Made by a program: the position numbers and the translations under genes
Notes under the pieces: model-generated
Databases searched by the model: none
Seen by the model: only the letters and a program-made list of their open reading frames with translations
Told to the model about the DNA's origin: nothing
From: Eublepharis macularius
Lineage: Eukaryota > Chordata > Lepidosauria > Squamata > Eublepharidae
Length of the DNA: 64,000 bases
Assembly: GCF_028583425.1 (NCBI RefSeq)
Contig: NC_072801.1
Coordinates: 64,433,766-64,497,765 of the forward strand
Reading direction: 5' to 3'
In this document: positions 11,335 through 20,650 of the stretch, piece after piece
Layout of the letters: the number at the start of each line of letters is the position of its first letter
How positions within the stretch are numbered: the first letter of the stretch is position 1

Positions 11335-11645
11335 GTCCTAGAACACATGAAGCAATAACAATGCATAATTAACTTATGGAACTCAATGCCACTAGATGGA
11401 ATGATGTGCACCAGTTTAGATGGCTTTAAAAATTGATTAGACTGACTCATGGAGAAGAAGTCTCGTCAGCTACCATAGCTCTGCAGAATCTCTACAATCA
11501 GAAGTAGCTTACCTGTCTGAACAGCAAATAAGGGGGCAGCCAACAGGCGATCATTAGCCAGGTTCTGTTTGTGAGTGCCCCAAAGCAACTGGCCAGTTGC
11601 TGGACTAACTAGCCTTGAATTAATCCAGCCATGTTCTTAGTGAAG
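11335..11645 (+). repeat. CR1 LINE 3'-end fragment
   Basis: The sequence follows the usual CR1 3' block: GGAACTCAATGCCACTAGAT early, then a degenerate TTGCTGGACTAACTAG and CAGCCATGTTCTTA close. It is diverged and has no reading frame. Confidence 0.6.
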
Positions 11646-11917
11646 AGCAGTGTGCCTCTAAGCACATGCAAAATACATTTTGAAATCCCTGAAAATAACC
11701 ACACGGCACCCCACACACTCCCTCCTCTAGGACTGGGATGCAGGGCTTCCCCCACCTGAGCGGTTATGAGAAATAAGCAGCTAGAGCAAAATCGACCTTT
11801 CTGGGCACCCCCTCAGCAACCCCTCTTCTTCCCACCCTGGGTCTGGATGCCCCCTAGAGGCAAAATGTGCCACCTCCAGTCCCTCTCATTTCTCCCCTCC
11901 TGGCCCCGACAGCTCAC

Positions 11918-12001
11918 CTGTCAAGTGTGCGTCTCTGCCTCTGTCCCACTGGACAAGGTGACACGGGACGAGGGCCAGATAGCATCCTGGCGTCTTATAT
12001 A
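11918..12001 (-). promoter_or_regulatory. Proposed TATA promoter and non-coding first exon of the carbonic anhydrase gene
   Basis: The minus strand has a TATATAAG box at 12001-11994. About 75 bases further on, GACAG|GTGAGC forms a strong splice donor after base 11918. The ATG exon is preceded by a pyrimidine tract and CAG at 9500-9498, so the ATG exon probably starts at 9497 and is spliced to an upstream exon of roughly 50 nt. Seen: TATA box, donor and acceptor. Inferred: that they belong to one transcript. Confidence 0.45.
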
Positions 12002-12548
12002 CATGTATAGGCACCGAGATCACCGCCCAGTCTGGCTGCTGGGGCGGGTGGAATTACCAAGAAAGGGAGGGTAGATTACAAGGGAGGAAAGGGAGAAGAA
12101 CTGAAGGGAGGCAGGAAAGGAAAAGGAGGAGGGAAACAAGCAGAGGACTGGCCGGGGCTCACAGAAATTCACCAGGCTAGTCCCCCTGCGCCTGTCTCTA
12201 CAGGGAGTCATTGAACTACAGAAGTGAGCAAGCAATTTCACAACTAGGAAATGACTCCCAGCCTTTGAACATGAGAAAGATCACGTTCAGGTTTCCCAGA
12301 GGCACTCCCCTGCTGTCAAGACTTCTAGGAGTCTGTAAGGCCTGCTGCTCTAGCCACTGAATTCTACTGCTTCAGACATGTGCAGTTCAGCGTTCAGTTT
12401 TCTATTGGCTGCCCTGTTTGTTTTAATATGAACCCCCACCTGTTCCTAGACAGCCCAGGCTCCTTTGCCTCTAACCCACCCTGCACCCTGAAAGAGCTTC
12501 TGTACTTTTCTGGATGGTGAAGATGGTGAAGAGAAACCCAACTTTTCC

Positions 12549-12765
12549 TAGGGTTTCCAGCTCCAGGTTGGGAAATCATTGGAGATATTGGAGGTGGAGC
12601 CTGGGGCGGGCAGGGTTTGGGGAGGGGAGGGACCTGAGCCGGGTATAATGCTGTAGAGTCCACCCTCCAAAACAGCTGTTTTCTCCAGGGAAACTGATTT
12701 CTGTCATCTGGCAAACAGTTGTAATTCCAGGAGATCTCCAGACCCCAGGTGGAGATTGGCTTTTC
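12549..12765. mobile_element. Short terminal-inverted-repeat element, GGGTTGCCA family
   Basis: It starts TAGGGTTTCCAGCTCCAGG and contains GGGTATAATGCTGTAGAG and TTGTAATTCCAGGAGATC, the same blocks as the other copies. The right end is degenerate near 12765. Confidence 0.6.
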
Positions 12766-13821
12766 CTGCCTCCGCAGCGACTGGGGGAGGAGGGAGAAGA
12801 TCTGCCTGCTAAATTTCTGCTTGTGATACAACTATTGAATTTACAGGAGCCCTGTGGGAATGGTGAGTTGGCAACTATTTCCCTTTTGGCCTGTTACAGC
12901 TTCTTAGGCTGCACTTTGGAAAACTTCATGCCTGGAGCAAAAAATGGAAAATGAAATAAGAATCTAGTGTTCCTAACTCACAGTGAATTGCCAACTGACC
13001 CAAACAAACAAACAAAACCCCATTCCTGCACTCCTCCTCTGCTTTTTAACAGTGGCTTGATCTGCAGAGATCAGCGGCTGAGGCTTTTCACAGAATTATC
13101 ACCTCAGATCTGCAGGTCAAAGTATTGACAGACGTTAAGGCAACTTAAAATCTGCCCCCCCCTTTCTGGAGAGGTTGCATTTGAGTGCCTGGCACCCAAA
13201 CACTGAGCTCTCTTGGCCTCTCACAGGTGAAGTATGAAGTTTGGGGCTTGGTGGTTTTTTCCAGCTCCATCAAGAGGTTTCTGCCCCATACAGTTTTCCT
13301 CCATTGAAGCTCTCCCACAATACTAGGGCTGCTGCCTCCCTCTGCTTTGCAGGCCACCTATGCTTATAATAACTGCTGAACAGGCAGAAATTCAGCAGGT
13401 GGAGATATATTTCCATGCTAAGGCAGAAATCTGTGTTGAATTCCTGCCTGGGGTGCAGCTGTTGAAAGTAGGCAGAGGACTGCTTCCAGGGGGGAAAGTG
13501 GTATCTTGGCTCCTCCTCTCTTCTTTTCCCAGCAGTGGGGAAAACTCCTGACTTTCTCTCCACTTCTTGAGCCCCAGCTGCTGGGAAGAGGGCCCAGGAG
13601 TCTTTCTGGCCTCCTCCCTACCCCCCAGTGTTGCGGTCTGAGAGCAAAGGGACGCTTCTTGTGCCAGACAAACCGGCTTCCAGCCCACTTGTGAGTTGCT
13701 GCTTTGTCATCACAATAAACCTCCCCGTCTAGCGTCAAATTCAGGGGAACCGGTTGTGGTGGCAGCGGCACGTGGACAGACTAGCTTGATTCCCCCCCCT
13801 CCCCGCCTTAAAGAGGTGCTT

Positions 13822-14018
13822 TAGGGTTGCCAGCTCCAAGTTGGGACATTCCTGGAGATTTTAGGAGTGAAGCCTGGAGATGACAGGTTTTGAGGAGGGG
13901 GAGGGACCTCAGGAGGGTATAATGCCACCATTTTATCCAGGAGAACTGATTCTGTGGCCTGGAGATCAGTTGTAATTCCAGGAGATCTCCAGCTACCACC
14001 TGGAGGCTGGCAACCCTA
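13822..14018. mobile_element. Short terminal-inverted-repeat element, GGGTTGCCA family
   Basis: The best-preserved ends in the window: TAGGGTTGCCAGCTCC and GGAGGCTGGCAACCCTA. The flanking bases are T/TTA-like, but a target duplication cannot be called with certainty. Confidence 0.7.
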
Positions 14019-14021
14019 TTA

Positions 14022-14248
14022 AACAGCATACTGGTTAAGTGCATGGGCTGCAAATAAGCGCCCCACTGATTGAATCCCACTTCTGCCAGGAGCTCAGCAG
14101 TTGGCCGTGGGTAAGCCACTCCTTTCAGATCCAGATCCCTGGCTGTATTGCGGGGATAACAACAACACATATTTTGTTCACCACTCTGAGAGGGATAGTA
14201 ATCTGTCTAGGAGAGTGGTATATAAATGTAGTAGTAGTTGTTATCCAT
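14022..14248 (+). repeat. tRNA-derived SINE, old Sauria-like copy
   Basis: It has a tRNA-like head (CTGGTTAAGTGCATGGGCTG, TTGAATCCCACTTCTG) and the Sauria-like end GGTATATAAATGTAGTAG followed by GTTGTTAT. It is clearly more diverged than the copies at 53.8-58.5 kb and directly abuts the preceding element. Confidence 0.6.
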
Positions 14249-14826
14249 CACCTACTGTTCAGACTTTCTCCATCACCTTAGGACTGAGCTCAAAGTGTGG
14301 GGAGGCTAGGCAGGCCCCGCAGTTTTATTCCCCCTTGGGCTGCAGGCAGTAGAATAAATGGTTATGGGGTGGCTGTGTATGAAGATTCTTGAGCTCCTTG
14401 AAAATAAGTGAGGTGTCGTGATCAAAAAGCAAGGCCGAAGGTCAGGGCTTCCGTCAGTGGGAGGTGGTGGGGTAAGTGGTGGGCAAGGTGTTTCTTTATT
14501 TAGAAATGTTTTACGCGTCCTCTCTAGAGCCCTGGCTGTTTTGTTCCGCCTCAGTTTTCTCACAGCGCTGTTTTGAGGACATCCACACGATGCTTCCCTC
14601 TGTTCATGCTGTTTCTGTGTTTTCCATTACTTTGCTTCAATCTGCCCCAGTCCAGGTTTGGTCTGACCTTTTTGGCAAGATTGCAGTCAGAGTACCCCTG
14701 GGAAGATGCACATTTTTGCAAATCCCACCCATGTTGGTGCAATTTTCTGTACCTCAATCCCTGTGGCTGCCCTTTCCCCTCACAAAGGGCTTTAAAAAAA
14801 AAAAAGATGAGTAATTGACAGATTAC

Positions 14827-15111
14827 CAGGGCTTTTTTTCAGATGGAACATGGTGGAACAGAGTTCTGGCACCTCTTGAAAATAGTCACATGGCCGGTGG
14901 CTCTGCCCCCTGATCTCCAGAGGGGAGTTTAGATTTCTAAACAATCTAAGCTCCACTCTGTCTGGAGATCAGGGGGCGGGACCACCAGCCATGTGACCAT
15001 TTTCGCTGAGGGAGATTTAAACTTTAACCCCCCCTTGTTCCAGCTGACCCAAAGTGATGTCATTGTGCGGTCCTGAGTTCCACCACCTCTTTTCCCAGAA
15101 AAAAAGCCCTG
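14827..15111. mobile_element. hAT-type MITE
   Basis: Termini are CAGGGCTTTTTTTCAG and AGAAAAAAAGCCCTG. The flanks CAGATTAC and CAGATATC agree at 6 of 8 positions, consistent with a decayed 8-bp duplication. The interior is palindromic. Confidence 0.85.
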
Positions 15112-16227
15112 CAGATATCAGGGCTGCAGGCTGCACATTTCCCCTTATAACTGAGCAACAAAAAGGCTAGAGTTGTTTTTTTTAAAAGAAAGCTTAGAAT
15201 TGTTGCAATAGATTGTCATAATGCTATAGCAATCTGTCCATTATTTTTAAAAAGAGCTTGAAAAAAAGCCCTTTGGAGTTAGTGATGGCGGAATAACAAC
15301 GGCAAGGGATGGAGACAAAGAAAATGTGGGGTAAATGGTCAATTGCTGCTGCTAATTCCTCTGCATTCCCAGAAGCGAGGAGAGTGGCACAGAGAATCAT
15401 CTCTGTATGGAAGCAGCCCTGCTGGAGGCATTTGACAACTAAAACAATACAAGAAAACATAACTAGTCAGGGCACAAAAAGTATAAAACAAACATTAAGC
15501 AGCCTAAAATTATATTAATAAAACGGCCCTCCTCAGATTAGAAGCAGACCACAAAACAGCTAAAAAAGATGGAACCTCTCTGTTAAAAGCCTGAGTAGAA
15601 AGAAATGCTTTGGCCAAGTGCCTAAAGAATGGGACTTCTCTGGAAAGGTGAAAGAAGCTTTGGAGAGAGACCAAGCTGGAGGTTGGGATGTCCGGTGGTG
15701 GGAAGTGATGGGGTCAAGTGAGGGGCAGGACAGGACTTCTGTGAAAGGGACGCTTTGGAGAAAAACCAGTCCTTTCAGACTGGGGAGGCCATCGAGTCAA
15801 TAGTGCTGGGGGGGGGCATGGGATGGACGGCTTGGGTTCTCGAGAAAGGGACAGGCGTGGATTTGAACGAGTTCCTGTCCTTAGGGTAGAGCTAGCAGAG
15901 CTGATGGGGCAGGGGCAACAGGAACAAGAGCCAGCTAAGCTAGGCTTGGCTTGAGGCTGAGGCTGGCAACGGAAAGGGAACAGATGATGAGTATCAAGCC
16001 GCTGCCGAACTGTTTCTCTCGGACTAGAAGGGTTTCTGGGTCACAGTGTAAGACTTTCACGGAAGCTTATGCCATGGCACCTACCAATTTGTTTTGTTAC
16101 TCTGTTTCATCAGTTGGTCCATTCATGCCCCACCCCTGGAGATTAAGAAATTCAACGTTACTGTATCTCATGGTTCCAACTGTGCCGATGGGGAAAGCAG
16201 GGAAAACAGGTCAGCCACGTGCACGAA

Positions 16228-16425
16228 CACCTGCAGCTGCCTTATACTGGGTCTAGCAAGGTCAGTCTTGTCTCCTCTGCTTGGCAGCAGCTCTCCAGGG
16301 CCCCAAGCCGAGGTCTTTCACACCCCCTGCTACTAGATTCTTTTAAAGTGGAGGTGCTGGGGATGGAACCAGGGTTTTTTGGCCCGCCAAGCAGATGCTC
16401 TGCCACTAAGCCACAGCCACTCTCA
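16228..16425 (-). repeat. tRNA-derived SINE (third family)
   Basis: Read on minus, the head is GTGGCAGAGCATCTGCTTGG with a B-box-like GGTTCCATCCCC, followed by an AGTAGCAGGGGGTGTGAAAG block and a GTATAAGGCAGCTG end. The same family recurs at 22.2, 33.2, 44.3 and 47.8 kb. Confidence 0.75.
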
Positions 16426-17151
16426 CAGACAACGCTTGGGGGTTCTACATACCCGAGGGACTTCCCAGGTATGGATTTAAAACAAGGCTGAAAATTGACC
16501 AAATGAAAAAGGATCGCCACCTTATCCCAACAGAGGTGTTGTCAGGGCTGGACTTTACAGTGGAAGTCTGGGATCTCATGAGCTCAGAAGCTGATCCTGA
16601 GAATAAACCGTGGCTAGCAAACTTTCCCATTAACACTCTGGAAGTAAATATGCATAGAATCAGATTGTGTGATATGGGTTTATTTGTGGAGACTGTAAAC
16701 TGGGAGGAGACAAACATGTTAAACGTTAATTCTGTGCTTTACATTTGAAGGACGCCTTACCGTTTCAAGAGCACCCCCCATCACTCCGTTCAGAGTCTAA
16801 AATTACCTCACGGCACCAGTACTCAAAATATGGCTGATGAGGACCAGGCATGCTCCAGGAGGGTGGATGTGGGTTTTAAAGAAAAAAACAAAGGGAGAGG
16901 AGAGGTACAGAAACTTGGGCAGAGAGATTTGTCTGTAAATGTAGTGTTGGTGGATAATTTCCTAACCAAACCCCCCCCAACATTTCCCTTGTGATTCCCC
17001 CTGCTTGTTCCTTCTAATAGCAAATTTGATAGTCACCTGTCAGGAAGGTCTTGAAATGAGCCCACCCTCAAACAAGGGGTAGAGGTTTGTGCATGCATGG
17101 GGGAATCCAAAGCAGAAACATATTAGTTTGTAAGTTTAAAAAGGGATGTGG

Positions 17152-17330
17152 AACAGCGTGGTTTAGCATGATCTTGTCAGATCTTAGAAGCTAAGCAAGG
17201 TCCATACTTGGAGAAGGACCACCAAGGAAGACTGCAGAGGAAGGCATTAGCAAACCATCTCCTGTCTTGAAAGCCCCTTGCTATGGTTGCCATAGGTTGG
17301 CTGTGACTTGACAACATGTAAATACATAGA
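17152..17330 (+). repeat. 5S-rRNA-derived SINE
   Basis: It contains GATCTTAGAAGCTAAGCAAG, matching the 5S rRNA internal control region, followed by the family tail CTTGAAAGCCCCTTGC and GGCTGTGACTTGACAAC. Confidence 0.75.
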
Positions 17331-17505
17331 AGAAAACTTGAGTCTTGTGACCCACTGAGTAAGCTAATTCCACACCCACCCCTGGCCAGTGTTTAGAGCT
17401 TTTTAGTCTCCTGAAGGGGGTGATTTAGGTTAAGGGGACAATCCCTCCCCCCACCCGACTTTTCACAGGCTTCCAGTTTGTTGCTTCTAATAGTAAAGTG
17501 GTCAT

Positions 17506-17626
17506 AGATCCAGAGGAGTTAGCCGTGTTAGTCTGTAGTAGCAAAATCAAAAAGAGTCCAGTAGCACCTTTAAGACTAACCAATTTTATTGTAGCATAAG
17601 CTTTCGAGAATCAAGTTCTCTTCGTC
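17506..17626. mobile_element. Penelope-like retroposon copy with hammerhead-like hairpin
   Basis: It starts AGATCCAGAGGAGTTAGCC and ends in the hairpin. Read on minus, 17626-17594 gives GACGA, A, stem GAGAA/TTCTC, GAAA, GCTT, ATGC. The first bases of the core are lost at the break. This is a single-arm copy. Confidence 0.6.
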
Positions 17627-19185
17627 GCCCTGTTGTCAGTAACTAGAGCAGCAAAATGGGGCACCCACAAAGAGGGAGGTTTCTGCTTGAGAAGCACCCT
17701 ATTTGATGGGGGAAACTACACTAAAGTGCAGGGATTTGGGAGTACATAAAAAGCAATCTCAAGAGTCAGCTGCATTTCCTGATGAGGCCCCACTGAAAAA
17801 AGAAATTGTGGACTGGGTGTATCCCCAGACACTGGGGTAGTGAGTGACAGTGTCAGAAGTGGGATCTCATGGAAACAGATGTCACAGGAGTGCTGCCTAG
17901 TGGGCAAGGGGAAGCCTACACTCCTTGCCTTCAGGATCCAGGAAGAAATTTTGACAGGGAGTACGGAAGCCAAGGGTTTTTTCCCAGTTGTCTCAACCCA
18001 GTTGTGATTTTATTTTCTTTATTGTGAGTCAGTTAAAGAGCCCTGAGGCAGAGAAAGAAGCAACTGAAAGTGTTGTCTTTGTATGCCGCAACTTGGGGGT
18101 GGAAATCCGTTTAGTCACCCTTCCTGCCAGGCCTGAGCTTCATCTGATGAGGAAACAAATACAGGTAGCAGCGAATCTGCATGAATGATGAGATAAGAAG
18201 CACCCTGGGAGCACCTTACTCAACTCCACTGCTAGATGGCAAAATGTCTTTCTGCTTTCCAAACTGGTTTTGACCTTGAGGTGAGAACAGTTGCTATACG
18301 AGGGTTGGCACCCAAGTTGTTGGTGAGAAAGGAGGACCATACCTGTCCGTGCCCTGGGCCAATGGGATATCTGTTTGATGGGTGGGGAGGAAAGTCACAT
18401 TTTCATATGAGAGACAGGCATAAACTCTCATTCACTGAGGCCCATGTGAAACTGACATTTCCTGGATTTTAGGTATTTTCATGACGAGGCCTATGTAGAC
18501 ACAACTCGTATGCAAACATTACACCCAGTGGGTCCAGCAGGGAGACAAGTGTGCATTATGGGCGGCATCCCATGCTGTCCACAACCTCTAAGTTTATCCA
18601 AACCAGTCCTCAAAGAATAAAGGTTGGAAAGCAATACCTCTGGGCTTGGTCCTGTGTTTTATGTTTGGCCTACAGTTCTTAAGATTGTCCGGTTGATAAA
18701 GCTGACTTGACGGACAGGTCATCTGATGTGTGTGTTTTGGGAAAATGTGTGTTCGTTGGGCTTGCTCTCCCTGGGGACACCCCTCCCCCAATATATCTGC
18801 ACTCAATTGAATACATTTGTGTGGAAGGTCTTTAGGTTTATACTGTCATCAGCTCTCTGTTTACTCTCCATTAGAGAGAAGGTAATGGGTGATGCTTTTA
18901 CCTCCTGCCAAGACCAGTTCTCCAGAAGATAGCCTAGTTAACCCAGGCTGGTCCCCGAGAAAGGGATGGCCTCCAAGGAGCTGCCCTAGGCTTTCCAGTT
19001 GCCCTCTGGTGGCAGCCAATCTCCCGGGGGTCTGTGCCGTTGCCTGTCAATCACTGCTGATTGGTGGGAGATGGAAAGCCCCCCTGGAGATCACCCGCTA
19101 TTAATTCATTAATGTGGTTAATCTGGTGAAGTTTCCACCTTTAATTAAGATGTGACCTCCCCCTATCATACATTTCCAACTGTCC

Positions 19186-19290
19186 TGATTTCAGGGTGGT
19201 TTGGCCATGTTAGTCTGTGTAGCAGCAAAATAAAATGGGAGTCCTGTGGCACCTGAAAGCCTAATACAATTTATTCTAGCATTTTCTGAT
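19186..19290. mobile_element. Penelope-like retroposon head fragment
   Basis: It contains CCATGTTAGTCTGTGTAGCA and GGAGTCCTGTGGCACCTGAA, corresponding to the head and arm start of the family. It is truncated before the hairpin. Confidence 0.5.
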
Positions 19291-19557
19291 ACCTGTCCTT
19301 GGTAAATTGCTGTCACCGTTTTTCATCTTTGGTGCCTCGTTACTGATTTATTTATTCATCAGAGTTCACCTCACCCCCAAAGTCTTTGGAAGTTGGACTT
19401 GGGGTTCTTGCCTCTAGTGCACATGAACAATACAATACAAAGACATCAAGCAGTGCACAACCTATTACCATACCGAAGTGATGGTTGTTGTCTATTTTGA
19501 ACTACTGATAAAACAGACTTCAGCAAAGAGCATATTGCAGTATACATTCAGTATAAA

Positions 19558-19597
19558 GCAGGTGGATATATATATCCACCTGCAATATATATATTGC
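19558..19597. repeat. Two overlapping perfect palindromes
   Basis: GCAGGTGGATATA is followed by its exact complement (19558-19583, 26 bp). A second palindrome, GCAATATATATATTGC (19582-19597), starts on its last two bases. No element boundary was recognised around them. Confidence 0.9.
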
Positions 19598-19888
19598 TAT
19601 GAATTGTTAGGAACTGTAAGCAACTGAATTTATGTCAGCTGATGAGGCAAATCTTGAAACTCTGTTATTATTGCCTATTTTTGTTTTGTAACTTTCTTCT
19701 TCTTCAGTAAACATGATGTTTATTCATGATGCCCTAATAATCACATACACAAGGGTATACACACTTGGACCCTTGCGAACAAATGTACAGAAAACTCAAG
19801 CAAGCACTAGCTTTTTGTTTCCAGTTATTTGTAACTCACAAAGATCCCATTAAAGGTTGATCACAGATTTCCATATCCTTCAAAACCA

Positions 19889-20068
19889 TGATTGCCAACT
19901 CCAGATTCGAAAATTCCTGGAGATCTGGGGAGGGACCTCGCAAATACTATAGACTCTAGAGACCACAGTACAAAGCAACTGTTTTCCCCACGGGAACTGA
20001 TCTCTGTAGTTTGGAAGTCAGTTGTAATTCCAAGATCTCTCCTGGCTCCGCCTGGAGGTTGGCAAGCC
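19889..20068. mobile_element. Short terminal-inverted-repeat element, GGGTTGCCA family
   Basis: It begins ATTGCCAACTCCAGATTCG and ends CTGGAGGTTGGCAAGCCC, with the internal TTGTAATTCCAAGATCTC block. It lies immediately upstream of the ARMC5 promoter cluster. Confidence 0.65.
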
Positions 20069-20136
20069 CAGGAAAACCGATTACAAAAAAAAATACAACC
20101 CCGCCAGAGTTTATGGTCGCGTATCCTGCCTGCGAA

Positions 20137-20650
20137 ACTACAGCCCCCATCATGCGCCTTTAAGAGCCCTAGATCGGTGAGAAGACCTCGTGGGTGTTGT
20201 AGTATCCCTGTCCTTTTGTTCTATTACGAAGGGAACTATCAAAAAGAGTCCAGTAGCACCTGGACTACTGGACTCTTTTTGATTTTGCTACTACAGACTA
20301 ACACGGCTAACTCCTCTAGATCTATGACGAAGGGAACTATAGTTCCCATAGTGCCAGGCCCCATTACGGCTGTTGGTGCCGCGTGACTCTTGGGGAGTTG
20401 TAGTTTCTTCCTCGCCGTATCCTCTCGCTAAACGATGACAATGAGCCTACAACTACCGTCATGCGCCAATACTTCCCTCTACAAAGGCTTGCCGTTTGCG
20501 ATGTGCGCCGGGATTTGTAGTAGATTCCACTATTATTTTAAAGGCGAGAACTACAATTCCCACAGTGCACCAGGGTGCGGCCGCTGGGACGCCTTAGCCC
20601 CCCTCCCTCTGACCTCCCCCCCGCCCCCCGGGCTAGGGGCATCTCCCAAG
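20137..20650 (+). promoter_or_regulatory. ARMC5: ARMC5 promoter with seven ZNF143/SBS-like motifs
   Basis: Matches to the SBS core ACTACAAYTCCCA...TGC occur at 20137-20155, 20186-20204 (reverse), 20334-20354, 20386-20405 (reverse), 20448-20467, 20502-20523 (reverse) and 20549-20569. The last, AACTACAATTCCCACAGTGC, is the best. ZNF143 with THAP11 binds this motif at housekeeping promoters. No TATA box is seen, and CpG density rises from about 20560 into exon 1. Confidence 0.6.
20240..20326. mobile_element. Short Penelope-like retroposon in the ARMC5 promoter, 14-bp target duplication
   Basis: It is flanked by ACGAAGGGAACTAT at 20226-20239 and 20327-20340. The body is the family head in minus sense (CTAACTCCTCTAGATCT) plus a small fold-back, CAAAAAGAGTCCAG against CTGGACTCTTTTTG. 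A duplication of this length points to reverse-transcription-based insertion rather than a DNA transposon. Confidence 0.7.

Larger units (their letters stand above)
12002..20136. other. Intergenic region between the carbonic anhydrase gene and ARMC5
   Basis: I see no protein-coding exon here. The region holds the dispersed repeats listed separately (GGGTTGCCA-family elements, a hAT MITE, tRNA- and 5S-derived SINEs, Penelope-like pieces). The rest, for example about 13050-13800, 15120-16200 and 17640-19180, is unique-looking sequence with only short, unconvincing reading frames. The two genes are divergent, so upstream elements of both could lie here. Confidence 0.6.

Noticed and set aside
20435-20650. 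In-frame N-terminal extension of ARMC5
   Set aside because: It runs through the motif-rich promoter; the ATG at 20651 matches the family start and context.
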